Positions 13,239 to 24,137 of a stretch of DNA of 60,000 nucleotides are shown here, one piece after another. The notes under the pieces are model-generated. The model was not told the origin of the DNA. It saw nothing but the letters and a program-made list of their open reading frames with translations, and did no database searches. The translations under genes and the position numbers were made by a program. The number at the start of each line of letters is the position of its first letter. The first letter of the stretch is position 1. This DNA is from Takakia lepidozioides (taxonomy: Eukaryota > Streptophyta > Takakiopsida > Takakiales > Takakiaceae): the NCBI GenBank assembly GCA_030704615.1, contig CM060732.1, positions 17,424,001 through 17,484,000 on the forward strand, in the 5' to 3' direction.

Positions 13239-14049
13239 TGCGACTCGCGGAAAGAGGGATAGCAGAGGAGTTTGGGAGAAAGGGAAGTCTAGAAAGCTAG
13301 AGAGAACGAGAGAGGTTGAGCCTCCATCGGGTGAAAGGCAATATCTAGAGAGAGTCTAGACAGTCAATCAAACATAGAGAGGACGAGAGAGGAGACACAG
13401 AACATGGGCGATCCCTTGATAAGAGTGACCCAATTAAGCTACCGATTGGCCAGCTTCCAGCAAGATCTCACCTCCTAAACAGATTCGTGGAGATTGAACT
13501 TCGAATATTTAAAAAGAGACCTCGACAACCAACTGCTGCCCAGCTGCGGCAAGAACCTCACAGCGACAAGCAAGAAAAAGAGATACCAGGGATAGAAGGC
13601 CCAGCAGGAAGTCTGACAGAAGGAGCAAAGCTTCTACAGCCTTTATAATGGCACACCAGCCAGTCTGCCTGGCATGGAGACATCATCACGGCCCACAACC
13701 ATCGCTGTGTTGCTTTCCACCTTCACCGCATGATCTTCCCCTGTGGCTCAGGTGACCTCCTAATTATCCTTTGTCTTATCACACGCCTTACCTTTCTAAT
13801 AATCCCTACATTTCTTACGAATCCGAACACCGTCTACGGTATTTCCAAAACAAACTCGTTTTGGTGTGAGAAAAGTTGCTATCGGATGGACAGCCGCACT
13901 AGTCTGACAAACCCAATTCAGTTGTTGCACAGCCCGGGCCGCATCGGAGCCGGCCTTTTGGGGAGGGCGTTACACTTCCCGTTATTAATTCTCTTTGAAA
14001 GACGCCCGACTGGAATTTTCCCCTCCGAGTCATGAACTTCTCTCCGTCC
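13239..14049. promoter_or_regulatory. Upstream region of the permease gene
   Basis: DNA 5' of the minus-strand permease. It contains GA-rich stretches (13254-13410) that probably belong to the 5' leader or core promoter. I cannot assign a TATA box or specific operator. No gene recognised. Confidence 0.35.
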
Positions 14050-14252
14050 AATTTCAAAAGAAAACAAGTCTCCAAGGGCAATGGGCTCCCTGCTTTGGCA
14101 AAACATAAGAGGAAGGTAAGAATACCTAGCACGACTCAGCACAACACGCCAATCGGTGCCTTGACCCGGTGTAAGGTCCTTTGACCACATTTTCTCCATT
14201 GACTTGAACATGATGCGTACTCTCTCTCTACAAGAGAGCCAACAAAAGCAGT
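14050..14252 (-). repeat. Dispersed repeat, copy 2 (inverted relative to 5977-6180)
   Basis: Reverse-complement partner of the block at 5977-6180, about 8 kb away. Outside the shared core the two diverge completely, which fits two independent insertions of one short element rather than a segmental inversion. No terminal repeats or target duplications were identified. Confidence 0.7.
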
Positions 14253-16495
14253 TCTGTTGTTTCTTAAATTCGAACTCTGTGATATGCCAGTTCATGATAT
14301 GCTACTATGAATTTCAAGTTTATTGTCTCAGTTGGATAATTCAGTTGGGAAAAAAAATTTCTCATATTCTCCACAACTGAGTGGTATAGGTAATTAGTAT
14401 AACTACACTCCCCTATTTTTCCGAATCTTCCTTTCGGAGTAATGAATATCAATATCATGAAAATGTTTTGTTAAGAGATCAGTGTCCATCAGTTTACCTC
14501 ACACCCTCCATAACTTGGAAACAGCCCAGAGAAATTCCTCTCACACTCCTCAATTAAATAAGCCAGTCTCAGTACTTCCCATTAGCAGAGCTTGTTGTGA
14601 ACCCGGTACCACATCCAGCCCCAGATCTTCTTTGAATGGAGGCACCTTATATCAGCTATTGAAAATGTAGATGGATACTGAATCTTTGAAACCTGGATGA
14701 TTTGATTTTTATTTTCTTAAAAACAGGGGACAATTCGAAATTGAGACTAAAAAGGAGGAAAAATAAGCATCCAAAGGAGCCATGAAGGCTTAAAATATAG
14801 GGGGCACCATCCCGTATTTGTATTTTATGCAACCCCATAGAGCTGACGCAAGCGAGGTGGAGAAAATAACCACCCAGGAAGGGGAATGGATGATTAGATT
14901 TGGTCTGTGCTTCCCCAGTGGTCTTATTTATCGGAGCTATTGACCCCTGTTCTGGAAATATATATCGGAGTTATAACACAAGGTTATTTCTTATGACGGA
15001 CAGGCTTCCTCCCCCTTAAGTTCCCAAGCCCTTTTTTGACTTTTTATCAATTTTGAGTACCCAGCTGCAGTAAATTGCCCCTAGAAACCTACCAAAAATC
15101 ATCCAAAGATTCCATCCTTATAACAGTGGGCCCAGCTCATTTATGCATGACATACCAAAAAATGAGCCAAGTCCACCGTGGAAATTGTGAGATTATAACA
15201 TTGGCCTGGACCTCAAATATCAGGTCCCAAAGAAAAAGTGAGAAAGAAATAGGTTTGACCAAATCAAAACCTAGCTTTATCCAATTTTGCTTGCCCCAAG
15301 ACCCACCATTTCCAAATCAATAGTGGAGTGGCTATGACCCCACTAAATTGCAGGTCCAACTGATTTTTTCACCTATGGTTGCTTTGCATGCAATTACATA
15401 GGGGTAATAATCTCAAAATTGACAAGAGAAAATGTGCCTCCAAATGAAGTACTTTTTTTTCTACAAACTTTTTAAAAGCCAATGGTGGATGTGTGTCTAT
15501 AATGCTCACACACCACAAGGTGAAGTGCTTTTTCCAAAATTGCTAATTTTCTGCCAAAAATGGCCTTTGGAGTGCAATCTGTTTTGGGCTTGTTTACCTG
15601 CCACGTCAGCGGTCAACAAGCCCTTTTCAGGCCCCAAAACGTAAATGAGAGATCTAAGATATTTTTTGTAGGTCGCAGCTTTTGTTTTCTTTTTAAATTT
15701 GTTTTTTGCATCAAACTCGAGACAAATCCCTTGTCATTAAAGCTTCAGGAGTGGGCCCCATCAGATTAGATCTGCAAAAATTTGGTCGAACTGCAAATTC
15801 AAAGTGACCCGATTCAGGTCGCTTGGGAACTTGGGTTAAAGAAGAACTTTTAAAGAAGAAAGAAAAATAGAAGCTATATTATAACGTAGAATTATTTATT
15901 TGCTTACTTGTGATTTAAAGAAACAAAAGGGCAAATTTTCCTCAGCAAGGGCGACAGTAGTGAACTTTATGCGCCGGACGCGTGCAAGCATAAAAACCAT
16001 GCAGTCTCTTTATCCATGGAGGTGCCGAGTCCTGAGTATGACAAAACCACCTGCCTTGTTTTGCCGCTCTCAAGAAGCTATGAATTTATCTTGCAGTGCA
16101 GTAGGGAAATGTGACTACTCTTTTTGTTTCGCTGTTCAAGGTTGGAAGGGCAATGAAGGGTACAATTTTTGTTGCGCTACTTGCGTCCGTAGCAGTAGAG
16201 AGTCATTGCTGACATAATCACGGCTTTTAAACATTGGGGTGGTCTACACCCACCAATTGTCTCGGATCGCGACAATTTGAGTGCTTGTCGTGTTCGGGTC
16301 CCCACTTCTTATTAACATTATAAAGCCGAAAGTTTGTGGAGAGTACATCCAGGGGTCGGTTGAGTCCCTCTTGAGTAGTACATCCTCTTGTTAACACTTG
16401 CTACTTCCATGGCTTCCCGGATAATCAGTTTTCCCGGGCGGTCACTCCCTAAGAAAATAATCAGGTCCGAATATTATTTAGGTCTAATATTTTGG
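14253..16495. other. Intergenic DNA without recognisable genes
   Basis: AT-leaning sequence with only short open frames, none with domain character. I see no tandem repeat, RNA gene or transposon end here. Confidence 0.5.
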
Positions 16496-16497
16496 CG

Positions 16498-16797
16498 AAT
16501 GAGAAAAGTGCAGGAGCCCACCCGTTCTGCCGTACCCGGGCTGCAGCCCCCGTTCGGTCGCGGCCTGTGGCAACCGCGGGCCAAGGGCCTCCGCGGTGCG
16601 AGAAGAGCACCCAGCGTGGCCGCGCGTGGGGAGGGTCTGCCACGGACCGGCCGTCCGGGGCATCTGTGTGGTGGGAGCGTGGCTGCGCAAGTCGACGGCC
16701 GTCGCCACGCGCCCGGCACAAGCCCCCCGGTGCCCACGGGTCAACGTCTCCCGTCGTCCTCACTCTGGGCCCAGATTCCCGTAGGCTTTTAACTTTG
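16498..16797. other. GC-rich islet of unknown origin
   Basis: About 300 bp with clearly higher GC and CpG content than the AT-leaning flanks. Both strands stay open in several frames, which such composition produces by itself. It looks somewhat like ribosomal spacer DNA in texture, but I cannot match it to an rRNA. It has no second copy in the window. Confidence 0.5.
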
Positions 16798-17040
16798 AGA
16801 CTGTCTCCGACAACCACAAATTTGATTCATGAAAGGAATGTGTGTGAGAGATATAGTACCCACGATCAATTGGGGGGAGATTAGAAGGTCAGGCAACCCG
16901 GCAACCCGACACTGTGGGAAGAGCCAATCAGTGGGGCCGACGGGAGGCTTGGAGAGGAGGGAAATGGCTCCACAGGCTGCACACACCTGTACGTATAGAA
17001 GTAGGGGGTACGCGTAGAAGCGGGGTTGATGGGAGGTAGA

Positions 17041-17660
17041 CATCAATCAATATATGAAGCAATATATGAAGCGAGACGTTTGTTTGTTTTGTTTGTTTTG
17101 TTTTGTTGAGATGTCCCAAACCGCAAGGCCCTGGCGCTGGTGCTTGGTACCGTTGGAAAGCCCTCGACGAGGAGGGGTGCATGGGCTTGGTCTCATGATT
17201 TTTGGACAAGCGGTGAGGGAGATGTGGAATTCCAAGTACTTTTGGTCGCTGGAAATTCACAAAAAATAGAAAAAATGGCAAAGTGGGCAACAATGGTTGG
17301 AGCCTCGACACGAGAGACATCAAGGGAAAGGTCTCTGGTTCAAATCTGGTCGTAGGCTCTGTGGAAAAAAACTTACTTAGATGACATTGAACACTTGGGC
17401 CAACGGCAAAGGCTACCCTAGAGGTTGCATTTGGGCCTCGACATAGGAAACGCACTTTGATATATAGGGGATTGCACTTGGACTTCGATGACACTGGACA
17501 CTTGGGCCAACGACACAGGCTACCCTAGAGGTCGCATTTGGGCCTCGACATAGGAGACGCACTTGTATACATACATAAGGGATTGCACTTGGGCTTAGAT
17601 GACACTTCACACTTGGGCCAACGGCACGGGCTACCCTAGTGGGTTTTTATATAGAGGATG
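17041..17660 (+). repeat. tRNA-related SINE-like repeat, forward copy
   Basis: Forward copy of a family repeated in reverse orientation at 21.2-24.1 and 56.6-59.3 kb. It starts with a CAATATATGAAGC block and a TTTTG-rich run, then a conserved body (GGTACCGTTGGAAAGCCCTC, GAGGAGGGGTGCATGGGC, ACTTTTGGTCGCTGGAAATT). A tRNA-like segment follows: an A-box-like ATGGTTGGAGCC near 17292 and a B-box-like GGTTCAAATCTGG at 17338-17350, about 45 bp apart. After that come short variant units around CACTTGGGCCAACGGCA and GGGCCTCGACATAGGA. A polymerase III promoter remnant and SINE nature are inferred. Confidence 0.6.
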
Positions 17661-19635
17661 GGATGGGGCCACCTTCCATAAGCAGCGGTGGGCCCCTTCT
17701 AGAAGGCTCCACCACCGCCTCCAAAGACTATATAAGGAGGGTAAGGGTTCCATTTTATTACGCCTCCTTTTTGTGGGCTCTGCAATCAGGGCCCCTTATA
17801 AAATAAAAATTTGGAATCTGAACCTATCTAATTAGAAACTCTCTTACTATATACTAGAATCATTTTTGCACCATCAAAAGTTTTAAGAACACAGCCATAT
17901 ACAACCACAATAGCTATTATATGTATTTTTGCTGATATACATATCATCCATATAACAAAGCTACAATTGACAAGGTTGGGACCAGCCCTTGTTTTTCATT
18001 TCTGAAGTTTCACAGTCAGCAGGCTCCTTGGAATTGGTGATTATATTCAAAAAATTTGGTGTAATGGCTGGCAATAATACTTAAATTCAGGTTGAGTTTT
18101 GGCGAAGTGTGAAACCAAATAAAAAGATGGAATGTTGATGGGGGAGAGCTCCAGGGAGATGGCGGAGAGGCGCGCAACGGTCTTCTCGTCTTCCCCGACT
18201 CGAATCCATGCCGCAGCGCAACGAGACCATCCTGTCGCTGGGACGATCATTCCCCTTCTCTTCAAGCCGGGCCTAACCTTCTTTTTTATAGGATCTTCAT
18301 GGTGTTTCATTAACATTCTCTCATCCTCGCCTCCATCCTCATTCTAAACCCCTCCTCATTCATCTCCATAGTCTCATCTTAAGCCACACCCCCCTTAGTG
18401 TCACCCTCGGTGCTCTATCGCTTCAGCCGCCAAACATTAATATCGTACGTCCAAAGCGACCCTTCCCCCCTCTTTCTCACCCCTCGTTGTCCACCATCGT
18501 ATTCGGGTCTCTCATCGTCTCTCTCCTTGCAGTCTCCCGTCAGTGTCTAATCCCTGCTCACGCCGAGGCATCCCTGCAGCTACTTCAGGCTGGTCACTCA
18601 GTTCACTTATAACCATTTTATCGCGTTACTCCCCCTCTAAGCTACGTTACATATGGCTCTCTGTTTTCGCTCCCGCCGGGCCCAAGCCGGGGCCTACACA
18701 TACCTTGCATCAAGACATGTTCTTTTCGGTCCCTCACCCGAACCCATACCCGATCTGGTTACCGGAGGTTTATAACGGTTTATTCTGGAGCACACCTACG
18801 GACTGCTATGAACTAGGGCAAGAGCACCCCCCGTGCCACTCAATGTTGCCCGTGTGCTTCGTACTTTGGGCGGACAAGGCCATGGCCCGAACTGTCTGAC
18901 CGTTGCACTCAAGAAGGACGAGTCGATTACCACCAATGGTGCAACAGCGCTGCTCAAGCCCTCACCGTGCTCCAGTATGGGTAAGTTAAGTGCATTGCGA
19001 GCTCCGTGGGCCACATCTCAACTATGGAGAAGCTCTATCCTTCCTACTGCCCGCTGGTTAACTGGCTTCATCTGGGCCCAGGGATGTCTGCTGTTTACCG
19101 TGCTGTGACCCATGAAGGTGCTGATCCACTAGGGTGGAGTCTTGATCACACCTCGAACACCACTATGCGGTGCCCACTCATTGTGGCTTGGCAGCCAGTA
19201 AATCTCACTGCAAAGTTCATCATGGTCTACCCCAGCAGCGTGGACTACCCCCGGAGCGTGGAGACCACCCAACCCATCGCCCCCAACAACAATGGAATCC
19301 ATATCAGAGAACTCAAAAGAGGTGAACAATTCTGAACCGGCGGGAATCGTACTACATGCACATGTTATAACAAATGGCTGCCCCAACACCCTCCGGCTAG
19401 TAGGGAACCCTCTCACTTCCTCTCGTTTCTGTGGATGTTTTCATTTCCCCATCAAAGACAATGGCATTTGAATTCACTGGTAACGAACTCTTCGCATGTT
19501 CTGCAAAGGTTCTTTCCTGGGCTACTCACTAATCGCTTGTGGCGTTTCAGCCCCCTGCATGCACACTTTCACTCCATATTTGGTCTCTCCGGAGATAAGG
19601 GCAGGCTCATCAAGTGTCACCATGTTGTTCTTATT

Positions 19636-19637
<2 letters not shown>
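17661..19637. other. Region without an identified gene
   Basis: Contains a TATATAAGG box near 17730, and a stretch at 18730-19335 that stays partly open on the + strand (for example PLNVARVLRTLGGQGHGPNC near 18833-18895, and later QPVNLTAKFIMVYPSSVDYP). These could be exons of an unrecognised or decayed gene, but frames change and no family is identified. Confidence 0.3.

Positions 19638-19666
<29 letters not shown>
19638..19666. repeat. Poly(C) tract, 29 bp
   Basis: An uninterrupted run of 29 C residues. It lies about 150 bp before the hairpin array at 19822. Length may be inexact because such runs are error-prone in sequencing. Confidence 0.9.
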
Positions 19667-19667
<1 letters not shown>

Positions 19668-19821
19668 CAATTCTCCATATGCTTGCCTAGATCCATGCCT
19701 GATGGACCCTATGCCCCCTCGACTCTATAGCCCACTTCCAAATGGGTGTTTTTGAGGTCTCTTCAGACAACAATTGAAAGCATGGAGGGTACTTGAAAGG
19801 GATTGAATACATAGCAGAAGG

Positions 19822-20707
19822 GGTGTGCATCAAAGCACACCGTTTCTGCCCCATCCAAAAGGCTTTTTTTTGAGGTCTCTTCAGACAACAACAAAAAGCA
19901 TGTAGGGTACTTGAAAGGATTGAATACAAAGTTGAAATGGTGCGCGTCAAAGCACACCGTTTCTGCCCCACCAAAAGGCTCAAATTTGTTTGCAAATTAG
20001 ACGAGAACACAAAGCCTAAAGGATCCTTGAAAGGGGTCGAATACAATGCATAAATGGTACCAGAAAACACTGCAAAGACGGTGTGCGGTGGCGCACACCG
20101 TCTCTGCTCCCTGTCAAGGTTCCTTTTTGTTTGAAACTTTGAGTGGAAGCGAAGGCAGTGATTAGGAATGAAGGAGATTCAGAATGATGCAGAAATGGTG
20201 TGCATCACCGCACACCGATTCTGCTGTCTCATTCGCTTCAGTTCCTTTGAATGCGCAGGCATGAAAAGGAGTTATGTGTACTGGGTAGAAGAAGGTTGAA
20301 TACAATGCAGAAAGGGTGTTCGTCGCCGCACACCCATTCTTCCCCTCATAGATCTTGGGTAGCAGTGTTGCAAGAGTAGAGTCTGCAATTGCAACGTCTT
20401 GTATTTCGGTGTGATTCGACACACCGATTAGGCTCTTCATCTAGAAATGGGGTCAGGCAGAATGGTGTGCGTTGACGCACACCGTTTTTCCAACCAACCA
20501 GGGGGGAAAACCAAAAAAAAAAAAGTTGGGGGGGGGGACAGAGGAGTGACGGGGCTTTAGAAGGTGTGCGGCAACGCACACCACTTCCCAGTGCAAAACA
20601 AAACGTGAAATTTTTTCAAGACAATGACTGAGGTGGAGAATCAATGACCGGCCTGGACAAAAATGCAGTAGAGAGTCGGCCATTGAGGATGTGCGTCACC
20701 GCACACC
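19822..20707. repeat. Hairpin palindrome array, version C (GGTGTGCG arms)
   Basis: Nine imperfect palindromes of the form GGTGTGC, six variable bases, GCACACC start near 19822, 19939, 20080, 20197, 20314, 20407, 20464, 20563 and 20687. Three intervals are exactly 117 bp. In several units the arms extend outward (GCAGAAA on the left, TTTCTGC on the right), giving hairpins with arms near 15 bp. Flanks share TTGAATACAATGCAGAAA, so the whole is a tandem repeat built around a hairpin. It lies directly beyond a splice-donor-like site of the methyltransferase fragment at 20774-21113, that is, in what would be that gene's intron. Confidence 0.85.
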
Positions 20708-20773
20708 CTTTTCAAGTGCACTGAACACGAACAAAAAAGAACAAGAGGCCAATGCATGAAGGGGATGAATTAC

Positions 20774-21113
20774 CATCTCGCCTGGACAATCCCCTTTGGT
20801 TAGATACATCGTGTTGACACAGTTCCAAGTCTTTACTGCCCCGCATCCCAGAGGCTTTCAAGTAACTGGCAAGAGCTCAACGACAGCGCAGGTTGATCGA
20901 CTGGATGAGGACAAGAACTCCTGCATCTGAAAAGAAGAAGTTGCAAAAGGAGAACACCCACCGCCAGTACCGTTCATCAAAGGAGTTCCAGGTTGGGCAA
21001 GTATCCGCTGGAGGCACATCTGGAGTTCTGGGAGTCCATCTGGAATATCCAGAATGACCAACTCTGCTGCAAATGTCTTTTCTTTGCCGTTCCTCTCCAT
21101 TCCCTTTCGCACT
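20774..21113 (-). pseudogene. Fragment of ParB-associated DNA methyltransferase, copy 3
   Basis: One exon of the methyltransferase family found whole at 29.6-34.7 kb and 42.6-45.7 kb. The minus strand reads NGKEKTFAAELVILDIPDGL, and in a shifted frame DERYWRWVFSFCNFFFSDAG, nearly the same as copy 2 (44292-44625). A downstream part (LASYLKASGM-like) again lies in another frame, so at least two frameshifts are present. The exon ends at a GT donor-like site at the same point as in copy 2. No other exons are visible nearby: the next sequence is the hairpin array and the other side is SINE-like DNA. A decayed fragment. Confidence 0.75.
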
Positions 21114-21239
21114 AGGAAGTGGTGCGATAGATGATATATGAACGTTGGATGATATATGAGGGATGGATGATAAAGGTGGAGTCCTAGATGGGTGGACTCT
21201 GGAGATTCGATCCGCGGAAAATGCGTCTCCTATGTCGAG

Positions 21240-24110
21240 GCCCAAGTGCGATCTCTAGTGTCCAATGTCATCTAAGTCCAAGTGCAATCCCCTCTGCATC
21301 AAGGGACCTGTAGTTTGGGAGATCTCCACGTCATTGTTCCAACAAAGCCCACTTTGCTATTTTTGCAATCTCCCCTGTCGAGGCTTCATATATTGATATA
21401 TCCACTTTGCTATTTTTCGCAAATTTCCAGCGACCAAAAGTACTTGAAATTCCAAATCTCCCACATGAAGGGCCAATCACTGATCCTGGAAAGCCCACTT
21501 TGCTATTTTTCCCGAATTTCCAGCGACCAAAAGTACTCAAAATTCATGGGTAGCCTGTGCCGTTGGCCCAAGTGTCCAATGTCATCTAAGCCCAAGTGTA
21601 CGATCTTCTACGTATCCTAGTGTGTCTCCTATATTGTTGAGGCCTAAGTGTGACCTCTAGGGTAGCCTGTACCTTTGGCCCATGTGCGAAGAATTGAGAT
21701 CTTATAAGACTAAGTGCAATTTCCTATGTATCCCAGTGCGTCTCTTATGTCGAGGCCCATGTGTGAAGAATTGAAATCTAAGACCAAGTGCAATTTCCTA
21801 TGTATCCCAGTGTGTCTCCTATTTCAAAGCCCAAGTGTGACCTCTAGGGTAGCCTATGCCTTCGGCCTGGGGGGGTCACTATATGTATTTTTTCCATATC
21901 ACGTGCGTACAAAGGTATATTTGTACTAGGCTATACTTTTAAAATTTTACATTTTTTTCCACCCTATCTTTAGGTAATATTGTAAAACCCTTTGTTTTCT
22001 AACACCCTATTTTTTTAATAATTTTCTTTTGCAACAATTAATTAGATCATATTTTAAATTGTTCTTTTAAATAATTACGGAATTTCAAAGCATGTACACA
22101 AACAAGTACATTCCATATAGCATAAGTCAAATGTAGGACCCAAGAAAAAGTTTAATTTTCATTAGTCACGAACTCATTCAAAGCCGTAGCATCATTTGGA
22201 TCTAAAGAGCACAAGTTTTGAAATGGTTCATATGCCATAGTCACTGTTGAGATTACGATATCAACATCAATCCACTGTGTATCACTGGAATCATATGTCA
22301 ACTTCAGGTGACCTCTACCTGATTTCATCCTGATGGATTAGAGCTGGATGAAATATGAGAAACTTCACAAGGATGGATACATTATACTGTAGATAAAACC
22401 CTTTATTACATTAACTTTTTAAATAAAACTCTCGATTATTTGTGATTTTTAAAAAAAAAACCGGGTGAAAAGATATTGCCCTACCATATTTTCTAAGTAA
22501 TTTTTTTTCTAAAATTTACCTTAAAAATATTACACCCTATATTTGTTCTCACGCGGTTTTGAAAATATGGGGAGTGACCCCAGGGTCTTCGGCCTATGTG
22601 TGAAGAATTGAAATCTAAGACCAAGTGCAATTTCCTATGTATCCCAGTGCGTCTCCTATGTCGAGGCCCAAATGCGACCTCTAGCGTAGCCTGTATCGTT
22701 GGCCCAAGTGTCCAGTGTCATCTAAGCCCAACTGTAAGATCTTTTATGTATCCCGGTACGTCTCTATGTCGAGGCCCAAATGCGATCTCTAGTGTAGCCT
22801 GTGTCGTTGGCCCAAGTGTCCACTGTCATCTAAGCCCAACTGTAAGATCTTTTATGTATCCCGGTACGTCTCTATGTCGAGGCCCAAGTGCGACCTCTAG
22901 GGTAGCCTGGGCCGTTGGCCCAAGTGTCCAATGTCATCTAAGTCATCTAAGTCTAATCATTTTTTTTCCACAGATCCTACGACTAGATTTGAACCGGAGA
23001 CCTTTTCCTTGATATCGCTCCTGTCAAGGTCCCAGGAATGTTCACTTTGCTATTTTTCACGAATTTCCAATGACCCAAAGTATTTGAAATTCCGTATCTC
23101 CCATACCGCATGTCCAGAAATCATGAGACCAAGTTGGTGCACCCCTCCTCATCGAGGGCTTTCCAACGGTATCAAGCACCAGCGCTGGGCCCGCGGTTGG
23201 GGACATCTCAACATGACAAAACGAACAAAACACACAAACAAACAAACGTCTTGCTTCATATATTGACTAGGGGAATTTACTGATTAGTAATATATCCAAT
23301 CATTATTGATATATCTCCCGTCTCTAGGGTAGCATGTGCCGTTGGCCCAAGTGTCCAATGTCACCCAAGTCCAAATGCATTTTTTTTTCACAAATCCTAC
23401 AACCAGATTTGAATCGGAGACTTTTCCCTTGATATCTCTCCTGTCGAGGCTCCAACCATTTTCCCAGGAATGCCCATTTTGCCATTTTCGTGAATTTCCA
23501 GCGACCAAAAGTACTTGGAATTCCACATCTCCCACACTGCAGGTCCAAAAATTATGAGACCAAGCCCGTGCATCCCTCCTAGTCGAGGGCTTTCCAACGG
23601 TACCAAGCACCAGGGCTGGGCCCCGCGGTTGGGGACATCTCAAGGGCTGGCCCGCGGCTCGGGACATCTCAATGTGACAAAACAAACAAACTAACTAACT
23701 AATTGGCTTCCTTCATATATTGACTAGAGTAGCATGTGCCGTTGGCCCAAGTGTCCACTGTCATCTAGGTCCAAGTGCAATCCCCTATGTATCAAAGTGC
23801 GTCTCCTATGTTTAGGCCCAAATGCAACCTCTAGGGTAGCCTTTGCCGTTGGCCCAAGTGTCCAATGTCATCTACGTAAGTTTTTTTCCACAGAGCCTAC
23901 AACCAGATTTGAACCAGAGACCTTTCCCTTGATATCTCTCCCGTCGAGGCTCCAACCATTGTCCTAGGAATGCCCTTCAACTGCATAGGCTACACTAGAG
24001 GTCGCACTTGGGCCTCAACATAGGAGACACACTAGGATACATAGGGGATTGCACTTGGGCTTGGATGACAATGGACATTTGGGCCAACGGCACATGCTAC
24101 CCTAGTAACA
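21240..24110 (-). repeat. Cluster of SINE-like repeats (split by a DNA element at 21869-22586)
   Basis: Several partial and whole copies of the repeat described at 17041-17660, mostly in reverse orientation. The antisense B box (GATTTGAACCGGAGACCTTT and variants) recurs near 22986, 23408 and 23908. Short units around GGCCCAAGTGTCCAATGTCA and CGTCTCCTATGTCGAGGCCC are repeated in tandem at 22600-22950. CAAAC/AAAAC runs at 23220-23245 and 23677-23690 resemble the tail of the element. No protein is encoded. Array growth may reflect repeated insertion plus unequal exchange. Confidence 0.65.
21869..22586. mobile_element. Non-autonomous DNA transposon (MITE-like), 718 bp
   Basis: An AT-rich insert without coding capacity, placed inside a SINE-like repeat. 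A 9-bp direct repeat CTTCGGCCT flanks it at 21860-21868 and 22587-22595. The ends are inverted: GGGGTCACT near the left end and AGTGACCCC near the right end, with weaker inverted similarity continuing to CACGTG-like and CACGCG-like sequence further in. The uninterrupted paralogous repeat near 58685-58715 shows the empty site. A 9-bp duplication and TIRs fit a MULE-derived element, but the family is not proven. Confidence 0.8.
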
Positions 24111-24137
24111 GTAAAATAGGTTGAAATTTCATATCAC

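Noticed and set aside
16498-16797. Ribosomal RNA gene fragment
   Set aside because: Composition is suggestive, but I found no recognisable conserved rRNA segment.
17285-17355. Functional tRNA gene
   Set aside because: Only box-like promoter elements are seen; acceptor and anticodon stems do not form, and the sequence belongs to a multicopy repeat.
18730-19335. Host gene exons
   Set aside because: Some stretches look protein-like, but frames switch, no family is recognised and splice sites could not be made consistent.
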